64,000 nucleotides of DNA from the NCBI GenBank assembly GCA_946807835.1, contig OX327684.1, positions 14,036,501 through 14,100,500 on the forward strand, given 5' to 3'. A program made the position numbers and the translations under genes. The notes beneath the pieces are model-generated. The model was not told where the DNA came from. It worked only from the letters and a program-made list of their open reading frames with translations, and did no database searches. Within the stretch, counting starts at the first letter, position 1, and each line of letters begins with the position of its first letter. This document shows, piece by piece, positions 12,006-22,775 of the stretch. Source of the stretch: Ailanthus altissimus. Lineage: Eukaryota > Streptophyta > Magnoliopsida > Sapindales > Simaroubaceae.

Positions 12006-12342
12006 AAAAAAGACCAACATGACCCAGTTAACACCGTATTGAAAATACGGATCATTATAAAATATTATCTCATAATATGATACTTATTCAATCTAATTAA
12101 GAGAGATTTTTAAAAACTTAGTCCCCATCTCATGAGGTGATGATTCTAAATCAGATATTTATTTCTACGCAAATATAACTAACCCTCATTAGTAAGGCTC
12201 TCATTATGGTTACAAACATAGAAAAAATGATCTTGGTTTATAATATAGACTAATAACTCTTATCACCGCATCTTATAAACCCCATATGCTTAAAATTACT
12301 TTTCAAACAATTTAAAAATATTCTGAATGTACAATGCTATCA

Positions 12343-12535
12343 CTACAACACAGCTGTGGCATTGGGAGACAGAACCCCTAGCGTGGGAGCCAAGCCTTGA
12401 GCGTTGTAGCATTGGGCATAAAAACCCAAATGCTGCGGCGCTCATAATCTAGTGCTGGAGCCTAGAAAGCCCCAGCGCCATGGCACCATATTTAGGGTTG
12501 CAACATCCCAGTGTTCCCTACCTCAGTATACCACC
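12343..12535 (-). repeat. GC-rich 'GCxGyrGCGCC' leader segment of copia-2
   Basis: A GC-rich stretch between the primer-binding site and the repeated motif region, with many short variants of cagcgccatgg, gctgcggcgc and gcgttgtagc. Similar segments occur in copia-3 (32,905-33,125) and in the copia-4 flanking repeats (53,270-53,400 and 56,200-56,290). No protein is apparent. Confidence 0.6.
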
Positions 12536-12614
12536 TTAAAATGCATCATTTGAACACCGAAACCTCACCAACAACAATTTTAACTCTCAAAAACACTCAA
12601 ATCAACACAAAATT

Positions 12615-12626
12615 ACTCTAATACCA
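12615..12626 (-). promoter_or_regulatory. Primer-binding site of copia-2
   Basis: The minus strand reads TGGTATTAGAGT directly inside the 5' LTR. It is complementary to the 3' end of initiator tRNA-Met (consensus TGGTATCAGAGC), with two changes in 12 bases. Confidence 0.85.
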
Positions 12627-12628
12627 AT

Positions 12629-15090
12629 TGAAAATAGTTGATTATCCTATGGTGCTTACATGTGAGTTTATGTTCATCATAATAAAACATGTATCTCATA
12701 CAATATTTTTGCGTAGCGGAAGTCAAAAATCTAGATTACTAGATTGATAAACTCAATAAATTTTTCATATTATCACATAAATGAAATTACAAGTATTGAG
12801 CAATCACCTTAATAAGCCTTTTGATTGGTTTAGCCGAAGTTTCCGCCTTGAAACGTACTTGATGTCAATTCTAGCACTCAACTTGATTAGCTTGGGTAGG
12901 CTAGAATAACAGTTTGATTCCAGCATAGGTTTAACACCTTTAGCCCTACTTTAACTTTTAAACAAAGTACTTTACACTTAAATTATATGACTACTGTAAA
13001 GCTATGATTGTTTTGTTCAAGTTTAACATTTAAACAATAAAACATTTTATTGTGGCTTGTAGTAATGGCCAGCTAATTTAGAAAGAAAAGAAGAAGATGT
13101 AGCTCAACTCTTGAATATTTTACAACACTTGTAAAATAATTAGAACTTCACTTTCTCTCAATGGTTGTGCCGCTCCATATTCAAAAATGAACAAAATTGT
13201 TCTTTTATTTTGCATTAATAATTTCTCTCTTTGAAGACAACCATGGTCTACAAGTATGGTAACACTTGCCTATTTGATTTTACTTTATAATAATTGTTTA
13301 CAATAAACAATTAATAAAATAAAAAGGCATGTGCAATTAAAGGAATGCACTTAACCGAAATTAGAGCCAAATGGAGAAACTCTTTCTCCTTTTCTGAAGT
13401 CAAATCCGGCTCACACCATAAGTATGGCCTTCAATTCATTTTATTTAATCAAATATTAAAACAAATTGAAACACATGCTTTTTTATTATTTAATCAATTT
13501 TAAATAATTAAACATGTGAATTCTTAATTCACAAAATTTGTAAGCCATTCATTTGTTTCATTTAATATTTTAATCAAATTAAAATGGGTCAAAAATGCTT
13601 ATTAATAAATCATTGATTGACTTGCAATAATAATAATTTCAAATATTATTACTATTGTTATTTTATTCAAAAAAAAAATTTATGAATAAAATAATAATTT
13701 TACTTGTCCAACAAGTAAGTTCATTTTAATAATTTTTAAATTAAATAATAAGTGGCCTACAATGTGTAACATGTCATCACCCTATTGATCAACAACTATT
13801 GTTAACTAATTGATGTACTTAACACTTAAGTCTTGACACGTGCACATCCTGAGGGATACTGAAGCAAATGTTTAGTCTGCTGGAATTTACTGGATTGAAC
13901 TATTCAATCTGGTATGCTGCCCTAGTGCATAATGAGTACACTTTATATTATAGGACTCCTTACGTCCAAGCCTGATTTGTCAAACATAATTGTTTCGTGA
14001 GTCCATGATCGATGCCCCTACGCACACGTCATGGATATTATAAACCAATGTGTTAGACACTACAATTTTAAGGTCACGGCGCATACGTTTAATTATTCCA
14101 CTAATTATATCTTAAAAGAGCGGGGATATAGATCATCATCATCAAATTCTTATTTGCTCATCCGTGAATTTATCTCCAGATAGGTAGCTCGATAAATAAT
14201 ATACGTAAACACTTTTACAATATTGTTTAACCCTATGGGAAACTCTCTTCACGGATTTATCGTTTATGGCCATAAGATTTTTTTAGATACAACCTCAAAG
14301 CATCTGGATATACAATTCACCCATATGAGCTGACAATCCTATATCTACGCACACTAGACTCCATGAGCATTGGATCATACTCAACGACACTTAACAGTCA
14401 GACTATGAAATGTCTCTGATATACATAGAACTAAAGTATAGTGGATCATCCACAAGCCTACAGTGGCGCTCAAGCTAAAGGACCATGAATACTACTGAAC
14501 TCGAGAGGACCTACCATTGACGGCTTCATGGAATGTCTATTGGGGTCCTCATTGAGTTTATTTAGTATTCATTCCTCACTGAATACCTGTATGTTATACG
14601 AGCTTCCGTTAAGCCCATGGTCAACTAAGAATAACTATCTAGACCATCTAGATATAATCATATACTGATCTATAAAAAAGAGTTCTACCGATAGACCTGC
14701 ATCGGCCAATTAGCCAAAAAAATTATGTTTAAGAATAAATTTACGTAATAATATTTCCTAGTGCCTATTGCAACTATGTTATTACTAGTATACTCTCAGG
14801 TCTTTGTCCCGTTACAGATAAGATTTTAACTTTTTAAATTTTAATGATTATTATAACCTATTAACTTTTTAGCATTTATAATTCTCAGCGATGCTGACTC
14901 TCAGTGCTGATTTAAACTCTTTTAGACCAGATCTGATCTCTTTCAAATCATACAATGTTTATAGTATTACAAGCATTGTACCATTTAATTAATATAATTA
15001 GTGATTTAATAAAATAAACATTGTATAAATATTACAAAAAAAATAGATATTCATACAATTTGAGATGACACGTCAGCACAAAATCCAACA
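12629..15090 (-). repeat. 5' LTR of copia-2
   Basis: A 2,462-bp LTR beginning TGAAAATAG (plus strand) and ending CCAACA, bounded by the primer-binding site on one side and PPR codons on the other. It is the most complete copy in the window of this long-LTR family and is unusually long for copia. Confidence 0.88.
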
Positions 15091-16447
15091 TAATTTACTT
15101 GGAGTGAAACCTAATACTAATATTATTAATGTTTTGATATATGGGTCTTGTTTAAAGAATAAGATTACAGACCTAATACAGGGTTTTGGATGTTTGCCAT
15201 ATAATGTGACTTATAATACGATGCTTTGTGTAAGAAAGGTAGGTTGAACGAGCCTAGGGATTTGTTGTTGGATAGGAAGAAAATAAGGTTGGTTTTGAAT
15301 AGGACCACCTATAATATTTTGGTTTTTGGGTATTTGTAAGTTTGGGTGGTTAAATGAAGCTATGAAGGTAGTTGAGTTGATGACTTGGAATAAATCGTTG
15401 CCAGATTTTTGGATATATAATATGTTGATAAATGGGTTTTGTAATGCAAGCAGGTTGGAAGAGGCGTTTAGGCTAAGGAATTAGATGGAGAATTTGAAGT
15501 TGCCGTCTGATGTGGTTACATATAATACTTTGATTAATAAGTGTTTAAAAGGGGTAGTAGTGCCAAGGCATTTCAGTTGTTTGACGAAATGGGTAAGAAA
15601 TGAGTGAAGCCCAATGCAGTTACTAAAAATATAATTATTAAGTGGTACTGTAAAGAAGGCAAGATAGATGAAGCCAGTAAAACAGTGAAGATAATAGAAG
15701 AAAATGGGTTTTCACCAGATTGTGTTACTTACAGTATATTGATAAATGCATATTGTAAAGCTGAGAACTTGGACGAAGCTTTTAGAATGATGGATTAGAT
15801 GGGTAGGAAAGGTTAAAGATGAATACTGTTACATTAAATATGGTTCTTCATACTCTTTGTGAGAAGAGAAAGCTTGACGAGGCATACAAGTTGCTCAATA
15901 GTGCCAGCAAGAGGGATTATTATCTTAATGAGGTGAGTTATGGCACTATAATGATAGGATATTTTAGAGATGATAGTGTGGACAAAGCTTTGAAGCTTTG
16001 GGATGAGATGAAGGAGAAACAGATCTTTCCTAGTGTTATTACTTATAACATTATTATTTCGGGGCTGAGCCATTCAGGGAAGACTGATCAAGCCTTTTCT
16101 AAGTTGAATGAGCTTTTTGAGAGTTGTATAAATTCGGATGAAACTACATTTAATACAATTATTCTTGGGTACTACAGGGAGGAGTAGGTTGAGAAAGCAT
16201 TTCAATTTCACAACAAAATGGTTGAGAACTTGTTCAAGCAAGACGTATGTACTTGCAATACTCTCCTTTCTGGGCTTTGTAAAAGGGTATGCTAGATAAG
16301 GCTCTTAAGTTCTTCAGGTTATGGATTTCAAAAGGGAAGCCCGTTGATGCAATATGGCCTATGCAAGGAAGGTAGACTTGAGGATGCATTTGGTCTTTTT
16401 TGTGAGATGGAAGAAAAGAAATTAGGCCCCAAGAGGTATACGTATGA
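15091..16447 (+). pseudogene. PPR pseudogene, 3' fragment (At2g16880-like)
   Basis: About a dozen 35-residue PPR units can be followed across frames, for example NVTYNTML (about 15,205), ITYNIIISGL (16,039) and LCKEGRLEDAF (16,356). The order of units and sequences such as MNTVTLNMVLHTLCEKRKLD and KALKLWDEMKEKQIFPSVIT resemble the C-terminal half of Arabidopsis At2g16880. The first codons continue those ending at 5,731, so copia-2 split one gene. Stops and frameshifts occur near 15,245, 15,338, 15,482, 15,602, 15,796, 15,817 and 16,185. The gene is cut off at 16,448 by the start of an LTR fragment, so its last units are missing. Confidence 0.88.
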
Positions 16448-16628
16448 TGTTGGGGATCTTTTGTACTATAGTGTATTCATGTGTTATTGTATTTATCATA
16501 CAAAATATGTATCACATATATATTTAACTACAGTGGAATAATAAAACCATACAATAAATACATGTAATAATATATTAGTCAAATTAATATATAAGAATGA
16601 GTTTGAGAATTCACCAAAATATGTAATT
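16448..16628 (-). mobile_element. LTR fragment truncating the PPR pseudogene
   Basis: Begins TGTTGGGGATCT and follows the first about 180 bases of the solo LTR at 779 (TGTTGGCGATCT, then the ttatcat...acaataaatac block and the attcacc...atgtaa block). Similarity is lost near 16,628, so it is a truncated or decayed solo LTR in the minus orientation. Confidence 0.7.
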
Positions 16629-17389
16629 TTTTTGTCTTATTTTTAGTGCTATTTATACTTTTTTCTTTAAGATTTTTTTGTAAATTATTTATGCAAAATG
16701 TGATGTTCTTTTTTTTTTTTTTGCAAGATCGTAATTTGTATGTATATGAACTTAAAATTAGATGGCTCCCCAAAGAAAATAAATAGAGGTGGCAACTACT
16801 ATAAGGGTAATGGGTTTTGATGAGCACCTTCACTTTTCACTCTTGATTGTTCTAGTTTTTAATAGCCCTAAAAAATTTCATTTGTAATGAAATATTTTAT
16901 TGGCCACTACTACCCAATATAAATTTTAAGGTTACTGCAGTACCTAATGATGTATGTTTACACCACCTAGTAGGGATCCATTGCCTCTAACTATCCCTAG
17001 CACTAAAAGTAGAAGTGAAAAGCCCAAGAGGAAGTTATTTCAACCAAAAGATGACGTAGCCAAGTCCAAAACTACCCCACCTAAGTCCACTGTTCAGCCA
17101 CACTACCCATTCTAAAGCAATCCATCTAATAGCCTACCTAAGTCCATTACTCAGTCACACTTATACTATCCAACAGCTCCAGATAAAGTTCCTGAATCTT
17201 AAGTCTTTTAGGCATCACCATCACCTCATTGCCTAGTCCAAACCAATCCATCTAACAGTTGTGTCCCTGTCCAAACCAAACTCACAACAGCCCACTTAAG
17301 TCCACTACTTAGCCATACTCATCCCAACCAAAAGCCCTAGATGAGGTTCTAGAATCTCAAGCATTTTAGTTATCACCAGTACCTCATAC
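16629..17389. other. Non-coding stretch upstream of the MuDR transposase relic
   Basis: AT-rich with a T-tract at 16,709-16,724. From about 16,960 a lysine/proline/serine-rich frame with stops resembles the low-complexity N-terminal region often found in plant MuDR transposases, so the relic may start here. A hAT-like end (tagaggtggcaac, about 16,788) is seen without a partner. Confidence 0.4.
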
Positions 17390-19415
17390 TAGCCCATGTC
17401 ATACCAGTGCAGTAGATGACAGCTTTGATGAGGTAGTTTGGAGAGACAGGGACAGTGAGGATGCAAAAACAGGGGAAGGAAAAAATGAAAGGACATAGAG
17501 AGGTAAAAGGCATGTTAGGACATAGGAAGGTAAAAAGCATGTTAGGACAAAGGAATATGATGAGCATGCTGATGATGAGCAAGATGAAATGTTGTCAAAT
17601 TATTATTCAGATGATAAAGTTTATAGATTATTGTCAGATTCTGAGTATGATCACATGCTGTAAGGTTTGCTCATTAGTTTAAAGGAAGTTTATAAGACAT
17701 GAAGGAGATGAAGACCATATTTTGTATATTGGCAAAGAATTCCATGACGTGGTTCATTTTAGAATGGTAATGAAAAACTATTGCATTCATGAAGGATTTT
17801 AGTTGATTAAGTTAAAAAAAATTGAAAACAAAAGGTTTAAAGCAAAATGTGCAGCTCCAAGATGTACTTGGTATATATATGCTTCTAGGGTGAAATCTGA
17901 GACTGTTTTCAAAGTTTAACAACTTCAAGATAAGCACACATATGACAAAGTGGCAAGTACCAAAGCAGTTTCATATAAGTAGATGGTTGAAAAGTTTTTA
18001 CAATAGTTGAAGAGTAATCCAAGCATGTCACCAAAGGCAATTGATAAAGATTTAAAGAGAACTTATGGGCTCCATTGCCATAAAAGGGTGATTTGCAAGG
18101 AAAAAGTTAAAACACTTGAGAATAACATAAAAAAGGCATATAATGTCTTATTATAGACTTACAAATTATACTGAAATTTTAATAAACAAAAATCCAAGAG
18201 CTCTTGTTAAGATAAAAACACATTATCTTGGTGAGAATGAGAGCATTAGATTACAAAGATTCATGCTTAATTTTTTGACATTAAGAAATAGGTTTCTTAA
18301 ATTATACAGGTGGTTTAGGATGGATGCCATCTAATTAGACCTTATGGTGGTATGCTCTTATCAGTTGTATGTTTAGATGCTGATAATGGGATTTTTTTTC
18401 CATTGGCAATCTGTGTGTATGAAGCTAATGTAGAGACACTTGGTCTTGGTTCGTAGGTATTTTGAAATAGTGGTTAATGATACAAAATCCAACTACTATT
18501 ACATTTAAGTCAGGCAGGCAAAAAGGCATCATAAAAGGATTAGAAACACACTGGCTTGATGCCACTTAGAGACATCTGTCAAGCAAAACTATGCTTATTT
18601 AAGAAAGAGATATCCTAATTTAGTGTATAGATCATTGTTCTAGGAAGCTATATGAGCTACTAAGGAAAGAGATTGAAAAGATAATATGAAAAAAAAAATT
18701 TGGACAACAAAGAAGGAAAGTAATGACAATATTTATACTGGTCCATTTGAGTATTTAAAAATGATAGATAAAAAGGCATGGCCATGCCACATATTTCAAG
18801 ATAATCTTGTCAGATGTGATTATGTTACCAATAACCTTTCAAAGTCTTGGAATAATTGGTTGGATGGCTATAGAGGAAGGCCTATTTTGAGCATTTTAGA
18901 GTTCATCGAGAAAAAAAAAATCATGAAAAGATTGCAGAAAAGACTTGAAACAGCAAGAACTTGAACTGGAAAACTCCCTCTAAATGTTATGAGGAAATTA
19001 GAGACATTTGAGAAGTTTGTGAGATATGTAAAGGTATTAAAGGCCGGTAATAGTGAGTTTAAAGTCATTGATGTGGACTGAAAAACCTACATGGTAAACT
19101 TAGCCAAGAGAAGTTAAAATGCATTGTAGTTAAACAAAGGACTCCATTAACTATGTTGATCCCAAGCTTACAATGGAAGCCCATATGGCAACTTATACAG
19201 AATGTATTCACCCTTTACCATATGAGTCTACATGGACAATTGTTGATGGACAAAAAATAATGGTTCCTAAAAAAAAGGTCACAATAGGCAAACCAAAAGT
19301 TGTTAGGAGAAGAGAACTTGGTGGTGTTGAAAATAAAAAGAGTGTTAAGTGTGAAAACTATAAGGAATTTAGGCACAACAAGAAGACATGCAAGGTTGCA
19401 CCAAGAGCAAATTAG
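17390..19415 (+). pseudogene. MuDR-family (MULE) transposase remnant
   Basis: Domains in order across frames: an acidic region (about 17,560-17,660); the N-terminal MuDR DNA-binding domain (about 17,700-17,960, with CAAPRCTWYIYASR and a later HTYDK); the DDE core (about 18,210-18,700, DGCHLIRPYGGM at 18,319 and NGIFFPLAICVYEAN); a C-terminal segment (18,686-18,960, WPCHIFQDNLVRCDYVTNNL); and a SWIM/CCHC tail (19,173-19,412). The first catalytic aspartate is present. The second appears as glycine in SGRQKGI (about 18,510). The tail knuckle CENYKEFRHNKKTC has tyrosine at the second cysteine. At least ten stops or frameshifts occur. No terminal inverted repeats were identified around it. Confidence 0.85.
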
Positions 19416-20640
19416 GTATGATATTGGTACTGTTAGCTCTACTAATTACTGAATGAATGAGATTACTTTTTTATTGTTCTGATTTTTCATATGAGGGATC
19501 AACAGTTGTGTCATGAGGAAGCATCAAGTTCTAAGTTATGTTGATAAATGAAGTTTATTGGTAATTTTTGTGTTAGGATAATCAACTAAATTGTTATGGA
19601 TTTTTTGCTAAAATAATTATGTGTTGTATTTTGTTAGCCTTATAAAACATACATTTGTGTTTTGTATTTTAGCCATATAAGACATACATACATTTCTAAA
19701 ATAGTTACAAGGTTTTTTTCCATTTGATTAGATGAACTAATCACATACACTAACATCTAATGACAAATCCGATACAAAAACCTATAATGAGACTTATTAT
19801 TATGACAACACATATATCAGTATGTTATTTTTTAAATTTTGATTTCATTGCACAGTTGTAGTGCCTTACATTACTTCATCTTCACTTTTATACTATGAAT
19901 TGCACATTATATTGTTAGTTGTGACTATTTGATAATATTGCACTGTACTCATAATAATTAGATTTTCAAAACCTAGCCACACCTTCTCTCTATGCATCAA
20001 TAGTATAACTTGTTAAAATTGGCAACAATTTGTGATATGCTCACAAATGCAACCATATTACATTCACAAATTTTATTCTAGAATTTGACTAGCCCTCCCC
20101 CTCCACCCCAACAAATTAAATTCATTATATGAAATCCTGCATACAATCTTCATGGTCAGGCTCGGGTTGTTAATACTTGTAGAAGTTGCAATCAACTATT
20201 GAACATAACAAAAAAATTAACTTGTTAATAGTCCATAAAATTTTTAGAGTTACTCTAATACTATAAAAATAATTTCGATTTTTAAATCTTATTAGCCCCT
20301 TATTGACAGTGCTTGAATTTTATTTTGACGATTTTTAAATCTTATTAGCCCCTTATTTACAGTGCTTGAATTTTATTTTGAAATAAAGTTGCTTGAATTT
20401 TATTTTGAAATAAAGTTGTGCTCGATTAATCTCTATGCTTTTTTGCAATAATTATTTTCTCAACAAAAATGATAAGAATAATTTATAGAATCAGCTTTGT
20501 GAATAACATTAGCTATTTTTTGGAAAGACCCAACAACAATCAGATAAAACAGTCGTTGTTTTAGTTTTGATTCGATCATAAAATTGAATATTTAGTTAGA
20601 GATAAATTGACATAATAAATATAAGTTTCTTTCATATTTC
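19416..20640. other. AT-rich intergenic region
   Basis: No gene recognised. A short imperfect direct repeat around 20,285-20,415 (taaatcttattagccccttat and ttgaattttattttga repeated) is the only structure noted. Confidence 0.5.
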
Positions 20641-20647
20641 AACATTA

Positions 20648-20691
20648 AAATAATAATAATTATTATTATTATTATTATTATTATTATTTTA
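20648..20691. repeat. (ATT)n microsatellite
   Basis: AAT repeats running into about ten ATT units. Likely length-polymorphic. Confidence 0.9.
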
Positions 20692-20879
20692 TTTGAATAG
20701 CGATGTCATCGAGTAGACAACACCTCTAACTCGCGCACAAACAATAAAAAATATAATAATAACTGCACTCTTAAAACTGAAAAAATTCAAAAATCAAACA
20801 TCAGTTGCTAATGCCAGAAGGCATATTTGCATATTTTCAAAACTACAAATTATCACTTTCGAGAAACTTGAGGCGCAAA

Positions 20880-22775
20880 CGTCCTGTACTCACAGACAAA
20901 CGTGTAACCCTGTTATAATAACGGCGAAGTTCGTGATTTGCAAGTTGCAATGATGAACCAAAAAGTTTCTATGATTCCAATATCAACTGTAATTAAGCCA
21001 ACAATCTGAAAACTGTAGCCTGGTATGTAAGCATGAAGTGCCGAACCTGTTTTCCACAAATTTTTTACAGAACTAATACAGTTGCTATATCTATACATTC
21101 TTTAACTCTCAAGTTCAAGTATCTTCACTTCATCAAGTATATGAAGATACAATGAAAAATTTTCATTGACTAGCAATGAAGATTGATCGGCTAAATCACC
21201 AACAGTTTCAACAAAATTCAGCATTAAGGGGGAAGAAATGGCTTCTACAAGTGCTGGAAGCTGAGAATGTGAGTAGTATATGCCATAAAGAAGTGAATTT
21301 TATGTAACAATGGCCACATTAATGCTTCCAAGTGAGCTGGAAAAACAGAGGTTACTCTCCCTGGCAAATGAAAAAGTCGTACAAAATTCATCACCAGACC
21401 ACCATGTATTAAAGGTAATCACATAGCAGAGAAAAAACAACTTCAACTAGATCCAAACAAAAGTCCACTTACCATGTTCATGTTCTAACTTATCTCAGCA
21501 AGAATAGATTTATCATTAGGCATTCACTGTTGAATTTCACTGACTACACACTAGTTAGATTCAAGAAACATACTTCACTTCAAGTAGCATCTAATGACTT
21601 ACTATAAATTTAGTTAAGCACTAATATTAAATCAGCTCCACTTACTCTAATTGCTTTTGACATCAATTCACAATACATTACAATCTTGTGTGAACTTTAT
21701 AGATAGCTTGTATGTTTGGACACACCAGAGGAGAGAGAATGCACATCCTGGAGAAAATCTTGAATGCAGCTCTTATGTTTTGGTAACCCATAAACTGCCA
21801 ATGCCAGGAATAACTCGAGTGGGAAACAAAAGCATAAGCCGTGCACCATAGTTTTCAGTCACTAACAATGATCATATAACAAAGCAGAAGAACAAAACAT
21901 TAAATAGTAGATATGAAACATAATTCTATAATGGAATCTTTAATCCTCAAGGACAGCGACATAGAAAACGTCAGCGAAGTTGCTATATATTACACTAACC
22001 GAAGCATGCAAGAGATAACATCATGCATCTGAATATAACTCCACAAATAATGAATCCTAAACAGAATGCGTAGTGAATAACCAGATGAACTGACAGTCTG
22101 GTTACCTTCATTAGCAGCTCGCTAAATCAAGAATATGCCATAGCATTGCTATCATCAGCACTTTATCCACCTATATCCTTGCTGTCTGCTCTCTTCCTAT
22201 AACATATTCATTAATTAACAAATAAGAAGTATGACAGACAGTTGACAAGCGAGGATGAAAAGAGACAAATTAAAGGTCATATTGCATAGCCGAAGAACAA
22301 TTTCATTGGGTGTCTGGCTCATATTTGGATCAAATCTATTTAACATAACTAATATACAGAAGCAACAAAAGGTTCACAAATGAGATCCTTCAGGACAGGC
22401 TCGGAGTTTAAACAAGTAAATGAGGCTTTCATCTTACCCAGGAAGATACAGCGCCAAGACGCATGATCACAAAGACCAAACTTTTGGAGCTGTTGAGAAG
22501 TAAGAGAGCATCGGCTCCTACTTTTACAATTAGGGGTTAGTAACACAAATCCTCAAACTTTTGCCATCTTCGAGAACTTACTCCAATATTAATTCAATTG
22601 AGAACAAATACCACTAACATTTAATTGAACCCTTTCAGAAGGGGTCTTGAAAATTCTAATTACAAAATTTTAATGAACTTGAATTGAAGAATATCAACAT
22701 AAACAGTACAAAAATTCCAGCCCACGATAGGAGTATACCTTAAATATTGACCTAAATTCACTTCATGTGTGGACA
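20880..22775 (-). other. 3' flank of the PWWP gene with candidate spliced 3'-UTR exons
   Basis: After the PWWP stop codon the minus strand shows a good donor (AAG|GTATAC, intron from 22,738). A polypyrimidine tract plus CAG then opens a short block 22,489-22,438 that ends at a consensus donor (GTAAGAT). A second block, 22,181-22,106, lies between an ACAG acceptor and an AAG|GTAACC donor. None of this extends the protein, because the stop comes first. The complexity is higher than in the surrounding repeats and no transposon was recognised. Splice calls are inference from motifs; minus-strand open frames here (for example 20,913-21,098) are short and match nothing known to me. Confidence 0.4.

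Larger units (their letters stand above)
5732..15090 (-). mobile_element. copia-2: complete-length but defective Ty1/copia element
   Basis: A minus-strand copia element with two LTRs: 5' LTR 12,629-15,090 and 3' LTR 5,732-8,799. A primer-binding site TGGTATTAGAG (12,626 down to 12,615) lies two bases inside the 5' LTR and matches initiator tRNA-Met. A purine-rich tract is adjacent to the 3' LTR. Order on the minus strand is leader, gag, integrase tail, RT, RNase H. Protease and the integrase core are missing. It sits inside a PPR gene whose reading frame resumes on the far side. The flanking 5-mers (TAACG and TAATT) are only partly alike, so the target duplication has decayed. A MULE-like element is nested in the left LTR. 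Confidence 0.88.

Noticed and set aside
12340..12352. CACTACAA-like sequence suggesting a CACTA transposon end
   Set aside because: It lies in the copia-2 leader, with no partner end or 3-bp duplication.
5727..15095. Perfect target duplication for copia-2
   Set aside because: The flanking 5-mers TAACG and TAATT share only three bases. The insertion call rests on the LTRs, the primer-binding site and the interrupted PPR frame instead.
16788..16815. hAT-like terminus (tagaggtggcaac)
   Set aside because: No matching right end or 8-bp duplication found, so no element was called.
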